Assembly: GCA_963383645.1 (NCBI GenBank)
Contig: OY726563.1
Location: forward strand, 31,353,575-31,417,574
DNA: 64,000 nt
Origin: Muscardinus avellanarius
Taxonomy: Eukaryota > Chordata > Mammalia > Rodentia > Gliridae
Direction: 5' to 3'
Shown here: positions 1 through 11,808 of the stretch, piece by piece
Layout of the letters: each line of letters starts with the position of its first letter
Numbering within the stretch: the first letter of the stretch is position 1
Program-made: the position numbers and the translations under genes
The notes under the pieces: generated by a model
Seen by the model: only the letters and a program-made list of their open reading frames with translations
Databases searched by the model: none
What the model was told of the DNA's origin: nothing

Positions 1-64
1 GCCCTAGTTTTTCAAAAGTAGCAATATTCCAAACCAGAAATAAGAATAAATAAATCATTACACA

Positions 65-205
65 TAATAGCTAATATTTGCTGAATCCTTCCTATGTGCC
101 CACTGCATGATAATCACTATCTCTGTGTCATTTCATTAAATGCTCACAACCATCCATTAGACTAAGCAGTATCTATTATCATTCCATTTATAGACTGGGA
201 AATAT
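65..205 (-). repeat. MIR-like old SINE fragment
   Basis: The stretch reads as the antisense of a mammalian-wide interspersed repeat: a ttgctgaatcctt...tatgtgcccactgcatg core, then a 'tcatttcattaaatgctcacaac' type segment and a 'ccatttatagactgggaaa' end. It is strongly diverged, so the family is from pattern memory only. Confidence 0.5.
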
Positions 206-508
206 TTCCTCTTTCTCTTTCTTTGTGACCTTGGATTTTAAGACACCACTACATATTTTAATAAGCCAAATGCTTCTGTGAGTCTGCTGGCTGTTGACCT
301 GATGTTTCCTTCAAACCTTTGAACACATATTCTTTTGGGATTGCTTGCTAGAGCTTCCCCATAAATCCTTGAGGAGGAACAGCAGGACTCCATTTCTAAT
401 GCATCTTCAAGCAGCTGTCCTCTCTGCTGGTCAGAAGAACTGTGCTACAGACCTTGGCCTGTTATGCCCCAGCCATGGCCATCATAGCTTTTTATAAGTT
501 ATGGTAAA

Positions 509-720
509 GTTGGGCATGGTGATGCATGATTGTGATTCCAGTATTTGAGAGGCTGAGACAAGAGGGTCACAGGTTCATGGCCAGCCTCAGCTACTTAGTG
601 AAGTCTTCTACAGCACAGTGAGACCCTATTTCAAAATAAAGGATAAAATATAGGGCTGGAGTGTAGCTTGGAGGTAGAGTGCCTTTGGGTTCAATCCCAC
701 TATCACACACACACACAAAA
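509..720 (+). mobile_element. B1-dID SINE
   Basis: A dimeric SINE with a B1-like left half (gggcatggtgatgcat, then gccagcctcagctactta), a linker (tttcaaaataaag) and an ID-like right half (gggctggagtgtagct), ending in (CA)n and A. It is flanked by an imperfect 12-bp target duplication (agttatggtaaa at 497-508, agtcgtggtaaa at 721-732). Confidence 0.9.
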
Positions 721-1144
721 AGTCGTGGTAAATTTCCATGAATGAAATTAAGAAAGTTATTATAGAAACCTTACTATCCCTTGATCTTGGGTGCCTGCAG
801 TCAGTTATTGAAGGCTCAGTGAAAATCCTGGCCTTTGCTCTCTGCACACTCATTGACAACATCTAACAAACTATCTCTCTTCTCTGTGCTCCAGTTTCCT
901 CTCTGCATATACAATACAGAAGCAACTACTGAAGTTTTAACTATTTTACTTGAGAAACCTTAACAGGTCCAAACAAGCAGGTGACAGAAATAAGGAAGGC
1001 ATTGGAAAAGATAATGTCTCAGTCAACAACTAACAATAAAGCGTAAGAAAAGTGACTCCATGCTAGTTACACCCCTAGGTTCTTCAGAAGTCTGGTACCT
1101 TTGGCTTTCACTAACTTAGAAACCATCTGCCACCTAAAACAATA

Positions 1145-1425
1145 CAATTTACTAGAGAGGCCATAGGGAGAGGATGAGAGAGATAGAGACAGACTCAGCC
1201 AGACTCCAGCCCAAATCCTCAACTAAGATACCAGATATGAGAGAAGCCATTTTGTATCTTCCAGCCATGGTTGCCTCAGCAATTACCAGGGACAGCAGAG
1301 ATGAGCTACCCCAATGGAGCCCTGCCCAAATTTCCAACCCAGAGAATCTTTAAGCAATAACATAGTTGTTTAAAACCACTAATTTCTAAGTGGTCTGTTG
1401 TGCAACAATAGATCACTGATACAAA
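1145..1425 (+). mobile_element. MLT1/MaLR-like LTR fragment
   Basis: The end of this stretch (a 'gttgtttaaaaccactaatttct' type motif, then 'gcaacaatagatcactgatac') matches the 3' part of old ERVL-MaLR LTRs, whose consensus has a 'gttttaagccactaagtt ... cagcaatagataactaatac' ending. It is highly diverged; only the 3' third is convincing. Confidence 0.45.
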
Positions 1426-1899
1426 TATAAAATAGCAAGGTCTTTTGGTGAGGGAGGAAGGAAGAGATCATTTCATGGAGGCAGAGGAAGTGAGGGCCTG
1501 ACAAAGGCCATTAAAAACTTGCCCACCTGTTTGCTCTCACCAGCCAAAACACAATTCCTGTGGATGGCTCTGGGATATGGTTCCATTTCTTTGTATCATT
1601 AAAATATCAGAGAAATTTTCAGAAAGTATAAAAGAAGCAAGATGGGAAGCACTGAATTCCATAACTAAAAAGCCAGCAACAACATTACCTGAATGATGCT
1701 CAACTTAAAATCCATTACTGGAAGGAAAAAGTTCAAATAAGGCTATTCCATATAGGAAAGTATCACTACCAATCTCACTAACATGTGCAGGGAGGGAGGG
1801 GGAGCAGGGTGTGATGTGAAGAGGAATATAAGTGTTGTATGTATGTACATTTGTATCACCTTAAACCTCACTAAAATATAAAATCACAATGCTCTCTTA

Positions 1900-1974
1900 T
1901 GATCTTCCTGTCTCAGCCTCCCAAGAACTGGAATAAGAACTAGGATTATAGTCATGTAGCATCACACCTGGCAC
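1900..1974 (-). mobile_element. B1-dID SINE fragment, antisense
   Basis: Only the B1 half remains (gatcttcctgtctcagcctc ... atcacacctggc). The ID half and tail are missing, so this is a 5' remnant of the element in antisense. Confidence 0.6.
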
Positions 1975-1979
1975 AATGA

Positions 1980-4385
1980 ACCAATAAAGGCACAATAATT
2001 AATTTAAAATATTTAATTGTTAATACCTTATTAGAGCGGGCTACACAAAGTTTATCTACCAGCTGGCACTGGCAAATAATGTAAGGAAAATTGGATCAAT
2101 ATCAAATGTTTGATATTGATAAAACTGAAATTAGATTACTGAAAGTTTGCAAAAGAATATGCATCTGTTAACCCAGAAAAAATTATCAGAATTTAGGATC
2201 TCTGCAATATTGCATTGATACATTTAGTCTTAGCCCCATTGATATTTTTATCTTCAACTTATGTAGCGTCAATTTATGTATCATCAACAATTTAGCCTAG
2301 TAAATGTTCCTATGGGTCACTGGGTAAACTCAGCTGTCAGACAGTTGGGAAGCAAGAAAAGTATGCAATCAACTTACATATCTCAAGTCTCCGAGATTTT
2401 TTCATTTCAGAATTTCATTTGTGTTAATAAATATCTATATATTCTACTATGTAGAAAATAGAAAATAAGCAAGCAATTCCAAAAACCAAATTGATTTGCA
2501 CACTGTCCTTTGTTAAAGTAATTAAATGGGTACTATCTGCATGTTGAAAAATATTTGCTGGATTTTCTTTGTCTGTGGTTTTGAACTCCTGAATATTTTT
2601 CTTTCTATCTTGGCCTAGAAAGATGTGTTGGTCTAAAAGAAAGATCATGTGTCTACCAAATTCTGGTCTCTAAATGAGAACTTGATGCAATTCCAAGTGT
2701 CCATTGTTCTATGCAACCAAAATAACTAAAAATGGAAAGAAAAATATCCTCCAAAGCAATAGTGCTTTCAGTTTAAAGGTTTTTTTAAAAAATGTATCAG
2801 TGGAGGCTATGATGCCTTAGATAGTACCCTCCTGAAATTTGCAGTATCTTGTGTCTCCTACATTGTATTATCTATTTCTGTTTCTGAAATAACTATGAAT
2901 TTGAATCTACTGCCACAGTGTAGTCTAAATAAGAGAATTAATTTTAACTTGTGGCACTTTCAAATTAGTCAGACCACAGAACTAACCACCTCAGAGTCAA
3001 AGAAAGCCCAGTCTTCCCTCTTCCCTCCCAGTCTGGACAAGAACTGGGTTGATTTTCTTAGCACTCAGCACAGTTCTAGCCAAGAGGGTTCAAGATTGTG
3101 TGGAAACCTGGGAACTGCTCAGCCACCATGTGTCAGCTCCTAAAATAGGCTAGGCTCTGAGTTATGCTCAAGGATCCCAATCACTGCCAACACACAAACT
3201 TATTAAACTTATTGAGTACATTTAAAGCCAAAAGAGTAAATGATACCTTTGGAGTAAAATTTACTGGGGACAAACTCCAGCTTGTCTGTCATCAAAATCA
3301 AAGAACTCATTGCCAGCTTGCTTTGTTTCATTCCTCTTTTTCCTGGGAGCTCTAAGCAATACGGCTCACTGCACCCCTTTTTTCCCACTCCCACCTAATT
3401 ATATGCACAATTCTCCTTCCCCCCAAAATATACTTGAACCTTGTCCTGGCAAACAGTAAGATAAATCTCCCAAAATTGGGGTTTATTTCTTAGCTCCTCT
3501 TACTCTCTCTGGGAAGGTTCCAGGACCATCTGGTCCAGCTTTAGACATGCTCGTTGCTTTTTGAGAACAATCAGCATTTAATTTCCATTGTTGCTCACAA
3601 TCTGGAAATCTGAACAGTATGATCCCTAGAGTGCTCTGCCAGAGCTCACTTAGCAGAAATATTTTTTAGCTTTTCCTTCCCTGCCATCACCTCTGCCCCT
3701 TTCCGAGTAAGGGAATAGAGATGCGTTCGGTTTTCCCTTTAGTTTGTTTTCTAGAGCTAGTTTGCACATACCAAAGCACAGGGAGATATTGAAAGCAACA
3801 CTTGGGAGGAGTCCTTCTGATCTAAACATCTGGTCTTAAGCCATGGCCTTTAAGAGGCGCAGGTCCAAAACTAACCCCTAAAATACATTCCACCCACACC
3901 CACTGAACAGGACTGCTCGGAAGTCTTTTCAGCTTCAGGAGGAGAAAGGCTTTACCCCAGAAGAACAGGGCTATGCCAGAAATTCTATTGGTACTCATTT
4001 TTCATATAATATCCCCTTCATTGACAGCACCAAAAGTCTCAAAATGGCATTCTTACAGATTCCTTTACCAGCTTGGGTTCAGATAGGTCTGCCAGTGGGT
4101 CTTTCGACTTTTGGATGACACTCCCACCACACTTTTGCTCCTCTAGTACTTGGTGAGTAGTGACTTCCTGCTGTAATCATTTGCTGATAATAGCAATGTT
4201 CCATTTCTATTCATTCTGTTATTCCTATACTTTTGCAACTAAGTCCCTAGCTTAAATTCATATGTGTTTGATATTCCTGAAGTGGTTTCTGTTGCCCTGA
4301 GTACCTCCAAATACAAATACTTATCTATAAACCAGAAGAAGCAAAGCTCAGAATAAATCTGAGTTAGTTATTTGAGTTTAAGGGG
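1980..4385. other. Intronic sequence, nothing recognised
   Basis: AT-rich sequence inside SRPX intron 4. The short open frames here (all under 90 codons) show no domain, no splice-site context and no similarity I recognise. I see no SINE or LTR in it. Confidence 0.5.
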
Positions 4386-4540
4386 CTTTTTATTGGTATG
4401 TATTAATTGTACAAAATACTGAATTTCATTGCAGCATGTTTGTACAAGTACATAAGATAATTTGATAAGTTATATTTCCCAATGCCACTCCTTGGTTTCC
4501 CCCTCCCTGTTCCTGGTCCTCTTCCTCTATTCTAATAATC
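4386..4540 (-). mobile_element. L1 3'-UTR fragment, antisense
   Basis: The segment begins with 'tttttattggtatgtattaattgtacaaaat' style sequence, the reverse complement of an L1 3' end with its A-rich tail, followed by a pyrimidine-rich 'ccccctccctgttcctg' part typical of rodent L1 3' UTRs read backwards. Confidence 0.5.
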
Positions 4541-4974
4541 TTTTTTGTATAAGACTTTGATTTGGGCTTACTACCCTTATCAAATGGATTCAAGGTATAA
4601 TCCAGGCTGTGACTCTGATATAAAAGGATTTGGGTCACATCTTCAGGCTGTTGCTTAGATACAAATTATAGACAACATAACTTTAGAGTAGGAGTGGCTG
4701 ATGCTGCTAGGAGCAATGGTGAACAGTGCTGCCATAAGGAAAACACCCTTGGATTCCAGGCCAGGGAGTTGTCTTTCATTATTACCCCCCCCCCAGAGGG
4801 TAGCATCAGATTTTGGTTTTATTCTCAAAGTTGCTGCCCCAACACTGAGCAGTAAGGAAGTAATCCTGGGGTAGAATACATTAGCAGACTGAGCTGAAGT
4901 GTTCTCTGGAGGATGAGCATATACAAGCAGGGCAGGAGCCAGGCTCCTATCGCCAGCTACCTCGATGCCTTTCT

Positions 4975-5110
4975 AACAGAGCTAGCCCTGGATTCAGGAA
5001 ATTCAGGCCTGAGAACCTGGAGATGCAGTCCCCAGCTTGGCTCTGTGCAGCCTCAAGCAAGTCAAGTAACTTTTCAGGCCTCATCTGAAGAATGGGGGGT
5101 TGGACTGAAA
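4975..5110 (+). repeat. MIR-like SINE
   Basis: Contains the MIR core pattern: 'gcttggctctgtgcagcctc', 'caagtcaagtaacttttcag' and 'cctcatctgaagaatggggg', corresponding to the conserved 'gcaagtcacttaacct...cctcatctgtaaaatgggg' part of MIR. Confidence 0.6.
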
Positions 5111-5169
5111 TGTCCTATAAAGACAGATTCCTGGCAGCTCTGGGTTTATGAGTACATAATACCCTAGGA

Positions 5170-5332
5170 TGATGGTTCTCAACCACTTTGAGAAAAGTAT
5201 CTGTGCCCCAGAGTTTCTGATTCAGCAGGTGAAGATGTGTGTGAGAATTTGCATTTCTATAACTATTACTCAGAGGCTGTTGCCACCACTGCTGCTGCTG
5301 CTCCCAAGGCTACATAGTGAGAACCACTCACC
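5170..5332 (+). mobile_element. MER5-like hAT transposon remnant
   Basis: Begins with 'ggttctcaaccactttgag' and ends with the near inverted copy 'agtgagaaccactc', and has 'cagagtttctgattcagcag' and 'gagaatttgcatttct' inside. These are the terminal and internal signatures of MER5A-type non-autonomous hAT elements. Confidence 0.75.
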
Positions 5333-5804
5333 ACCCAGTTGACTCAGAGTAAGGTAAAATATCCCAACCCCTTTCCAGCTATGCAAATTGAGTACTTGAT
5401 GACTACCAGTTAATGACAAAAGAATAACATCTCCCTGCTAGAAGACATATACATGCTTTCTGCAGTACTTTCCCTACAAATGTCTGCAAATTCCCCTGCA
5501 AACTCTGCTCAATGTTACAGGAAAGACCCCTGAACTAAATTGGCAGGAGTGTGTCACACCTCTGTTCACCAGGAACTAGAGACAAAGTCTGATGTAAGCC
5601 ATTAGGTTCGAAGTGAGGTCTAAGATAGAGACTAAGGTTAGGTTTATGGCTCAGCCCGCAAACCAGGGATGAAGAGAGCTATTGAAAACAAAACTGGTGC
5701 TTATGGTTCACACATGGATTACTGATGCTCATATTAAAATACACTATATGAACACCCCCTTTTTCTAATATACATTCGCCCTGAGGGCAATGGTATTTGC
5801 TTAC

Positions 5805-5981
5805 CCACACAGGAGGCTGGTCGGCCACTCCAGGCCTTATTGTCCATACATGTGACCGTTCTCTCCCCTTTCAGTGTATATCCTGGTGAACAATAATACT
5901 CACACCGGGAGTTAAAGTAGGCACCATCTACACACTTAAACCCTCCATTTGCGGGCATGGCAAGGGTAGGGCATCGTTTTT
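5805..5981 (-). CDS. SRPX: SRPX exon 4 (second sushi domain)
   Basis: This 177-nt exon encodes residues 111-169 of the reading frame assembled here. It begins with QKRCPTLAMP and contains a complete sushi (CCP) domain: FKC, EYYC, VTC and ASC supply the four disulphide cysteines, with the usual PGYTLKG turn and NKAWSG tryptophan before the last cysteine. SRPX is a secreted or cell-surface-associated sushi protein also described as DRS, down-regulated by v-src. The acceptor is TTTTTCAG and the donor G|GTAAGC. Both boundaries are phase 1, so the exon could be skipped without a frameshift. The sequence matches my memory of mammalian SRPX almost residue for residue and not its paralogue SRPX2. The next exon (HYR domain) is off the left end. 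Confidence 0.95.
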
Positions 5982-6187
5982 CTGAAAAAGAGAAAATCAG
6001 ATAGTCAGTGTTTCTTAATTTTTGTCCATAGAATTTTCAAATCCAGAAACCCTGGAAGCATATGATGAGTCAACTGAGATACAACAGATGGAATTAGAGA
6101 AACAATGGCTGGTTGTATGTCACACCAAAGAGAAACAAATTTTCATGTAAGAACAGATTAAATTGGCATCATGGGTAAGCCACTGCC

Positions 6188-6480
6188 ATAGACTGGGTTC
6201 TCCAGATGCAGACTCTAAGATGAGGATCTGTGTGAGAGTGGTTTAGTAAGAAAGTACTCCCAAGGGAGACTGAGGTGAGGGAAGCAGAACAGTGAAGGAG
6301 AGGGAGCCATGCATGAGGTATCCCAAGCACCATCAGCCTCAGCCTGCTCCTGGGGACAGCTCTAGAGAGTGAATGACAGCTCCAAGTCTATCTGCCTCCC
6401 TTCAGGCAAGTAAGCTGTCCTTCTTAATCCCTTTATCACTTAGTCACTGGGCAGCTACAGGCTGCCCATGGGAGATCCTT
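6188..6480 (+). repeat. Medium-reiterated repeat, family uncertain
   Basis: The 'ctgggttctccagatgcaga' start, 'gatgaggatctgtgtgagag' and 'agtactcccaagggaga' segments recur in diverged form at about 41300-41500 in this window, so this is an interspersed repeat. I cannot name the family with certainty. Confidence 0.4.
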
Positions 6481-6894
6481 TCCCCTGTAAGAAAAAAATA
6501 GACTAATCCTCTGAAACAGCAGTTTCCTCTACCTCCAAAGACTGAAAGTGCAAGTCTTTAAGGGCACAGTGCTTTAAGCCCTGGGAATGGGTACCCAGAG
6601 TTGATAAAAGGGTACTGGGAAATATGAGTGAAGCATTGCTAAGTCTCCACTACAGTCACCAAAATGCCTAGTCTGCATGTCCTATTTTACGTGGCAATAG
6701 CACTGAGTCTCAACTTCCCCCCTCCCTAATGAAATGAAAGTACCAGCACTCTTGTCTGTAGCCATAGTGCTGTTGCAGAATTTGAATGTTTCATGAAATG
6801 CTTGGCAAAGTAGCAGCTGTTTTGATTGCCAAAGGTATCTAAAATGTGCTTCAATTATGCTGTATCGTGTGAAGCCTTCCAAATGAGAGAGGAT

Positions 6895-7129
6895 TTGTCC
6901 TGAAGCTCACTCAGTCCCTAAAACACTCTCCCAATCTTCTCCCTTGACACACACTTCCTTCCACCACATAAGGATCACTTCCTCAGTTACTCTCCTGCCT
7001 TCCTAGGCTCTGCTCCTTGGGAGAACACTTCTTCATTATTATATTATTATATGAAGAGAGAGTATATATCAAGTATATACACTCAAGTATATCAAGGAGA
7101 GTGTATATCAAGTATATCTATCTATAAAA

Positions 7130-7167
<38 letters not shown>

Positions 7168-7355
7168 TTTTCATTTTTCTGTAATCTGCTACCATAAGTC
7201 CCTGTCTTAAGATCCTTCTTGTTTACACCTCTGCCCAGCTGTAACTGTGTTATTCTACCAGACCCTTCAGAGAAGAGCCGATATGTGTCATATTTGTTCC
7301 TAAATCCCTAAAACCTCTTAAGTATCTAGCACTTACTGTCCAACAAACATTGCCT
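6895..7355 (+). repeat. L2-like LINE fragment with (TA)n inside
   Basis: The left part ('cctgccttcctaggctctgct') and the right part ('ccctaaaacctcttaagtatctagcacttac ... ttgttgaac') resemble the 3' region of the ancient LINE L2. A (TA)n microsatellite at 7131-7166 sits in the middle. Confidence 0.4.
7131..7166. repeat. (TA)n microsatellite
   Basis: About 18 uninterrupted TA units, preceded by degenerate 'tatcaagtatatc' copies from 7060 on. Confidence 0.95.
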
Positions 7356-7568
7356 ATTTGTTGAACAAATCTCTTCTCTGTCCGTTTTCTAAACAGCTGG
7401 TCACAACTTCCTCTAAGTCCTTCCACCATGGCTTAAAAACTCAAAATGGCTTCCATTCAGAAGTGGAGTTTTCCCCATCAATGTTCAATGAAAAGCCCTA
7501 GTTACAGAGCAAATGAACATTGGCCCTGCTCATCCCTGAGGAACCAGGCACAGGCCTGGACTACTCAC

Positions 7569-7760
7569 GTTTACAGATGACTTTGTCTGACCACCGCTTG
7601 TTCGACTGGCAGATCAGCTGGGAAGAGCCATGAAGCTCATACCCTTTCTGGCAGCGAATGTCACACCTGGCTCCCAGGGCTGTTTTGTAGTATCCTCCTT
7701 GAGGGGCCCTGCAGTATACATCCCCGTACTTCACCTTGATGAGGGAGCACCACGGAGTGT
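7569..7760 (-). CDS. SRPX: SRPX exon 3 (first sushi domain)
   Basis: This 192-nt exon encodes residues 47-110. It starts with DTPWCSLIKVKYGDVYC and carries a sushi domain: the YC, IRC, LIC and VIC cysteines, the QKGYELHG turn, and NKRWSDKVIC before the domain end. Extra cysteines (WC and ARC) are present and could pair with each other, as is usual in SRPX family members. The acceptor is TTACTGTAG and the donor AAAC|GTGAGT. The joins are phase 1 on both sides: the first codon (Asp) is completed by the last base of exon 2 and the last codon (Gln) by exon 4. No stop or frameshift is seen. Intron 3 is 1587 bp and intron 2 is 4048 bp. Confidence 0.96.
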
Positions 7761-7927
7761 CTACAGTAACAGAAACAAAGGATGGGAAAAATAGGAAGTG
7801 ACATATTCAGAAAATGCGTCATTCTCTCACTCTTGCAGTCCCAGGCTGGCTGCATTCCAGATTTTGGACTTCCAATAGTGTCCCATGTTTCCTTAGGAGT
7901 CTCTGGGCAAAGAAGTTATGACCTAGG

Positions 7928-8118
7928 AATTAAGTTTCAGACGTAGTTGAATACAAAACTAACTTCCTCTATACCTAGCTATGTGACCTGGGATAAGTTA
8001 CACTATCTCACTGAGTTAATACCTATGTTAATGCCATAGAGCTATTATAAGGACAAAATTTTAAAAAGCATACCAAGCACCTACCACAGTGCCTAGCACA
8101 CAGAAAATGTTTGATAAT
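7928..8118 (+). repeat. MIR SINE
   Basis: A well-preserved MIR pattern: 'ctagctatgtgacctgggat', 'aagttacactatctc', then 'gagctattataaggac' and 'agcacctaccacagtgcct' followed by 'agcacacagaaaatgtttg'. Confidence 0.75.
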
Positions 8119-8876
8119 TCGCTTTTCTTTTTAGTGTTTCCCTTTAAAAGAAACACAAATCTCTTGAAAGTAATCAATATCATTGTGAATTATAACCTTA
8201 GCCATCCATTCTTAATGTGAGGGGGAGGGTCAATAATTGGTTAATTTGGGTTTCCTTCCAGCTGGATGTATATTTTCCATAAAATCATAATATGTTTATT
8301 AATTTGAATTAAGCTACAATTTTCAGGTTTCTTCAACAGAATGTAATTTTGGCTTAAAGTCATAAAACAATTGCTCCCCATAGGGAAGTAGCTCCCTTTT
8401 TCAGATGTCCCAAATTATGCACCATTTAGGTAAGAGGGTGACACCCTCCCTAGATGGCAAAGCTATCAGGCGCTTTGATTTCAGCTTTGTAGTTGCCCAG
8501 AGCATGGCTGGAATGACATTAATACATCAGAATCTGTCCTGTGTCTTTGGTAGGTGCTCTCTGAGACCTATAAAATACAAAAGCAAGACTAGCTCCTTGG
8601 TGTGGAAGTTTGCACCATCCACAGAGACTAGTGACAAGTTCCCTCAATCTGCTGATTCTCAACGCTGTGAACAAGAGCCACTTCCCTACAGCTGCCTGGC
8701 TCTTACCTCATAGAAGCACCTGAGCCGTCTGTGAGTGGAGTAAGTGCGCCATCATGTGGCCACAAGGGAGGACAGGCTCTGTTTTACTTTTTCAGGAATT
8801 CTTTTCTGAGGATGTGCTTCTGACTACTTCTCAGCCATGAAAATCAGTGGTCCTTTCCAGGTCATGTGCATGCATC

Positions 8877-8929
<53 letters not shown>

Positions 8930-9660
8930 TTCACATTCATTTTGACTAATTTTTTGTTCATATAATGTTTTGCAATTTCAAGAAGGTCCTAAACTAAGGG
9001 CTCAAGTAATATTGTTTAGACTTTCTGAGTAAAAGTGATATTCTGAGAGCTGACTCCAGAGCTGATTAAACTCACGTAGAAACAGATTCTTAGGTGCTCA
9101 TACCAGTCCTACAGATTTCTTTGAGCAATATCTTTCCTCTAAGAATGTGTACATATAGACTATATATTTGTGACACGCATATATACGTGTATATACATGC
9201 ACCATAAACTTAAATTATTTTTAACAACATGCAATTAGCAAAGTTTGCTCCCTACACTGAGTTTTCCAATTCTCCTAGCAGAACTAATCATGCATCCAAG
9301 AAAGCTGTGTTGTTGTCAACATATGAGGGACAAAATCTTGTTTTCATTTATCTGCGAATGAAATTTCTTTTGGGTTACTTTCCAAGATAAATCTTTGGAA
9401 GACATTTTCACAATGTAAAAACTCTGCAATGATAGTAATTCAAATGTTAGTGTGTGCCTTGAACTTAAAGTGCATGCAAGCATCATGAGGTAAAGTGAAT
9501 TAACAAAATGTCTAACATAGAGGTTTAGAAAAGGGGAACGCTTGTGCTGCTTCAGTTACAAAGGGTTTACTAAGTAAAAATTGAAATTGACTATTCAGGA
9601 AAGTGTTTTCATTCCCGTAGGCCAATGTGGTAAGCACTTTAGCTGAATGGAGTTCACGGA
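8119..9660. other. SRPX intron 2, mostly unrecognised
   Basis: Apart from a (GT)n run at 8879-8927 (about 24 units) and a short alternating-purine TA/CG stretch near 9175-9200, I see no named repeat, exon or RNA gene. The 102-codon open frame at 8405-8713 has no recognisable domain and I treat it as chance. Confidence 0.5.
8879..8927. repeat. (GT)n microsatellite
   Basis: About 24 uninterrupted GT units. Confidence 0.97.
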
Positions 9661-9664
9661 GTAT

Positions 9665-9945
9665 GCGGTGTAGTGTAGCAGACTAACGAGGAGCCACTAG
9701 CAAACTCTGGATGTGAACCAAGACACCTGTTTGAACTCAGGTGTAATGTTTGCTAGCTGTGTGATTGACAAGTCACCTACACTCTATAACCCTTGGTTCC
9801 TTCATCTGTAAACAGGGGTCAACATTCATCTATTACTACATGTCTCTCCTCTTCCCTCAATTAGGGTAACTATATGATTGCATTCCAGATTTTTTTTTAA
9901 AAATGATACTTAGCACATACTGGGAACATGATAAATGTTGGTTAA
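9665..9945 (+). repeat. MIR-like SINE
   Basis: Shows 'tttgctagctgtgtgattga', 'caagtcacctacactctat', 'ccttcatctgtaaacagggg' and a distal 'agcacatactgggaacatga' segment, in the MIR order. It is diverged. Confidence 0.65.
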
Positions 9946-10068
9946 ATTTTTCTTTCTTCTTTTACATAACTTAATTTAAAAACACTTAATTTAAAAACAC
10001 ATACATACTCTGTGCCAGACACTGAGATTCTCTATCTAAATCCTCAGTTAAATGGCAAAAAACTTAAG

Positions 10069-10136
10069 GACTAAGGGTGTAGCTCAGTGGTCAAATGTCT
10101 GCCTAGAATGTATGAGTCCTACCCTCAGTGCTGCAC
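10069..10136 (+). mobile_element. ID-like tRNA-derived SINE remnant
   Basis: The 'actaagggtgtagctcagtgg' start is the ID element A-box region; 'gcctagaatgtatgagtcct' is the D-loop to anticodon region and 'accctcagtgctgcaca' the end. There is no B1 half attached. It is old and decayed, and not a tRNA gene. Confidence 0.7.
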
Positions 10137-10240
10137 ACTTTATTTATTTATTTCAAAGTGTACAACATAATTTGATATGTATATGCATAGTGAAATGATC
10201 ATTACAGGTAATTTTAACTGACAATAAGAAAAATTTCTAA
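10137..10240 (-). mobile_element. Old L1 3'-end fragment, antisense
   Basis: The 'ttcaaagtgtacaacataat', 'ttgatatgtatatgcatag' and 'tgaaatgatcattacaggta' segments match the reverse complement of the 3' UTR of older mammalian L1 (L1MA/L1MB type). Confidence 0.5.
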
Positions 10241-10253
10241 GAATTATTTATTC

Positions 10254-10448
10254 TGGCCAGGTGCAGTGTCACACATCTGCAATCCCAAGTTCAAGGCCAG
10301 CCTCAGAAAAATTAGCTAAACTCTCAGTAACATAGAGAAACCCTGTTTCAAAAAATAAAAAATAAAAAAGGATTTGGGGTATAGGTAAGAGATAGAATGC
10401 CTCTGGGTTCAACTACCAGGATCAAAATAAAAATAAATAAATAAATAA
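10254..10448 (+). mobile_element. B1-dID SINE, old copy
   Basis: The B1 half (ggccaggtgcagtgtcacac, then aaggccagcctcag) is followed by 'ccctgtttcaaaaaataaa', an eroded ID half (ggggtataggtaagagatag) and an (AAAT)n tail. It is more diverged than most copies here. Confidence 0.85.
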
Positions 10449-10449
10449 G

Positions 10450-11808
10450 CACAATTACTGATTCTTGAACATTCAAGAAAGGTTCTAGGACAGGTGTACC
10501 TTTCAGCCATTTAGTCTACCTTCTACCTCTCAAGGCTGTGAGGTCATTGTGGCTACTGGGAGTACTGACTTGAGGACAGTACTCAATCCTACTGAATATG
10601 TGAAGGTTCACTGTACATGCAATATTTTAGGAAGGTTGTTCAAAAGGCGATTTTCAGAAAAAAATGGAGCTTTTCTAAAAACCCTCAATTAGTTGATAAG
10701 GTTTATGCATCAGAGTATCTCCTAACTTTTGACATCTATTTAACAAGTTTGTATTGTGTTTGACAAGTTAATTACTGAAACCATGAAGACAGGAACCAAC
10801 AGGGTAAGAATGAGCTTTTGCATTCAGAAGTCAAGACAAATATGGCATTGATAGGCAACATGCCTGGGTACAGCAACCAAATGTTATTCAAAAAGATGGC
10901 TCACTTCCATGGGAAACACCCGGAAGACACTATTTAGGTTTAGGTTGACCAGTAGTACTTTTACTTTCCTGTAGCTCAGCCATGTCACAACAGAGTAGGG
11001 CAGTGTCCTCCTGCCAGAATGTGGACAAAGGTCCTTGGCAAAATGCCACAATAAAACTTTATTAACAAATTTTCTTTTAATCCTTCCTCCACTGTAAGAG
11101 GTACCAGTTTCAAAAAGAAAGTATCTCAATTTTCCATCATTTTCCTCAGGGCTCCCTAAGCTTAAGAGAAAGTCTCACTACTAGAAATATTTATGGACAT
11201 ACTTACCTGAGCCTGCATAAAAGGTTCTTGGTCAGGCTTTATAAACATGCTGAGGGTGGATTGCTGGAATTGTGTGGAGATGCAGTTCTTTATTATTAAG
11301 TCTCATTTGAGCAACACACTTTACTTATTTTAGGAGCCATGCTGGGCTCAGAAAGAGCATGATGAAATGAGCCTATGAAAATCAAGTTTTTTTCAACCTC
11401 CACTCAGCTCAGTACATTAGCAGCACTGGGTCCAGATTTGACCTTGAGTGGTTTTCACTGAGTGATTCTGGCTGTAATGTATTACTCAGACAGAACTCAG
11501 GGCTTGATTTTCACTTTCATCAGCTAGAGCTTGCCTTTGCAGAAGTAAGGACAGAAAGGAAATGTACAAAAATAAAATGACCATTGGGATGCTGAAGGGC
11601 AGCACTTCAGAGATTTTTAAATGCTTTTTTTTCTCACTTTTTTAATGGGAGCATATGTGCACTTATTTTTAAATATATTTTCCTGGACAGTTAAGTAGAA
11701 CTGAAATGCATTGTCTGGTCTCTTTTATTACACTCTGCTCCACAGGGCAAAAAGGAAAGTTATCCTGGCATCAGCAGGTCCTCATTAGCACATAAGCAAA
11801 GCATTCAC
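10450..11808. other. SRPX intron 2, nothing recognised
   Basis: Moderately AT-rich sequence between a SINE and exon 2. I see no repeat family, open frame with domain structure, or RNA gene. The 81-codon minus-strand frame at 10884-11129 has no support. Confidence 0.5.

Noticed and set aside
1..5804. Further SRPX exons (HYR domain)
   Set aside because: No frame with the expected domain sequence and splice sites is present left of exon 4; it must lie outside the window.
5734..5804. Extension of exon 4 reading frame past the donor site
   Set aside because: The frame stays open into the intron for about 20 codons, but the GTAAGC donor after the last sushi cysteine and Val, in phase 1, is the expected boundary.
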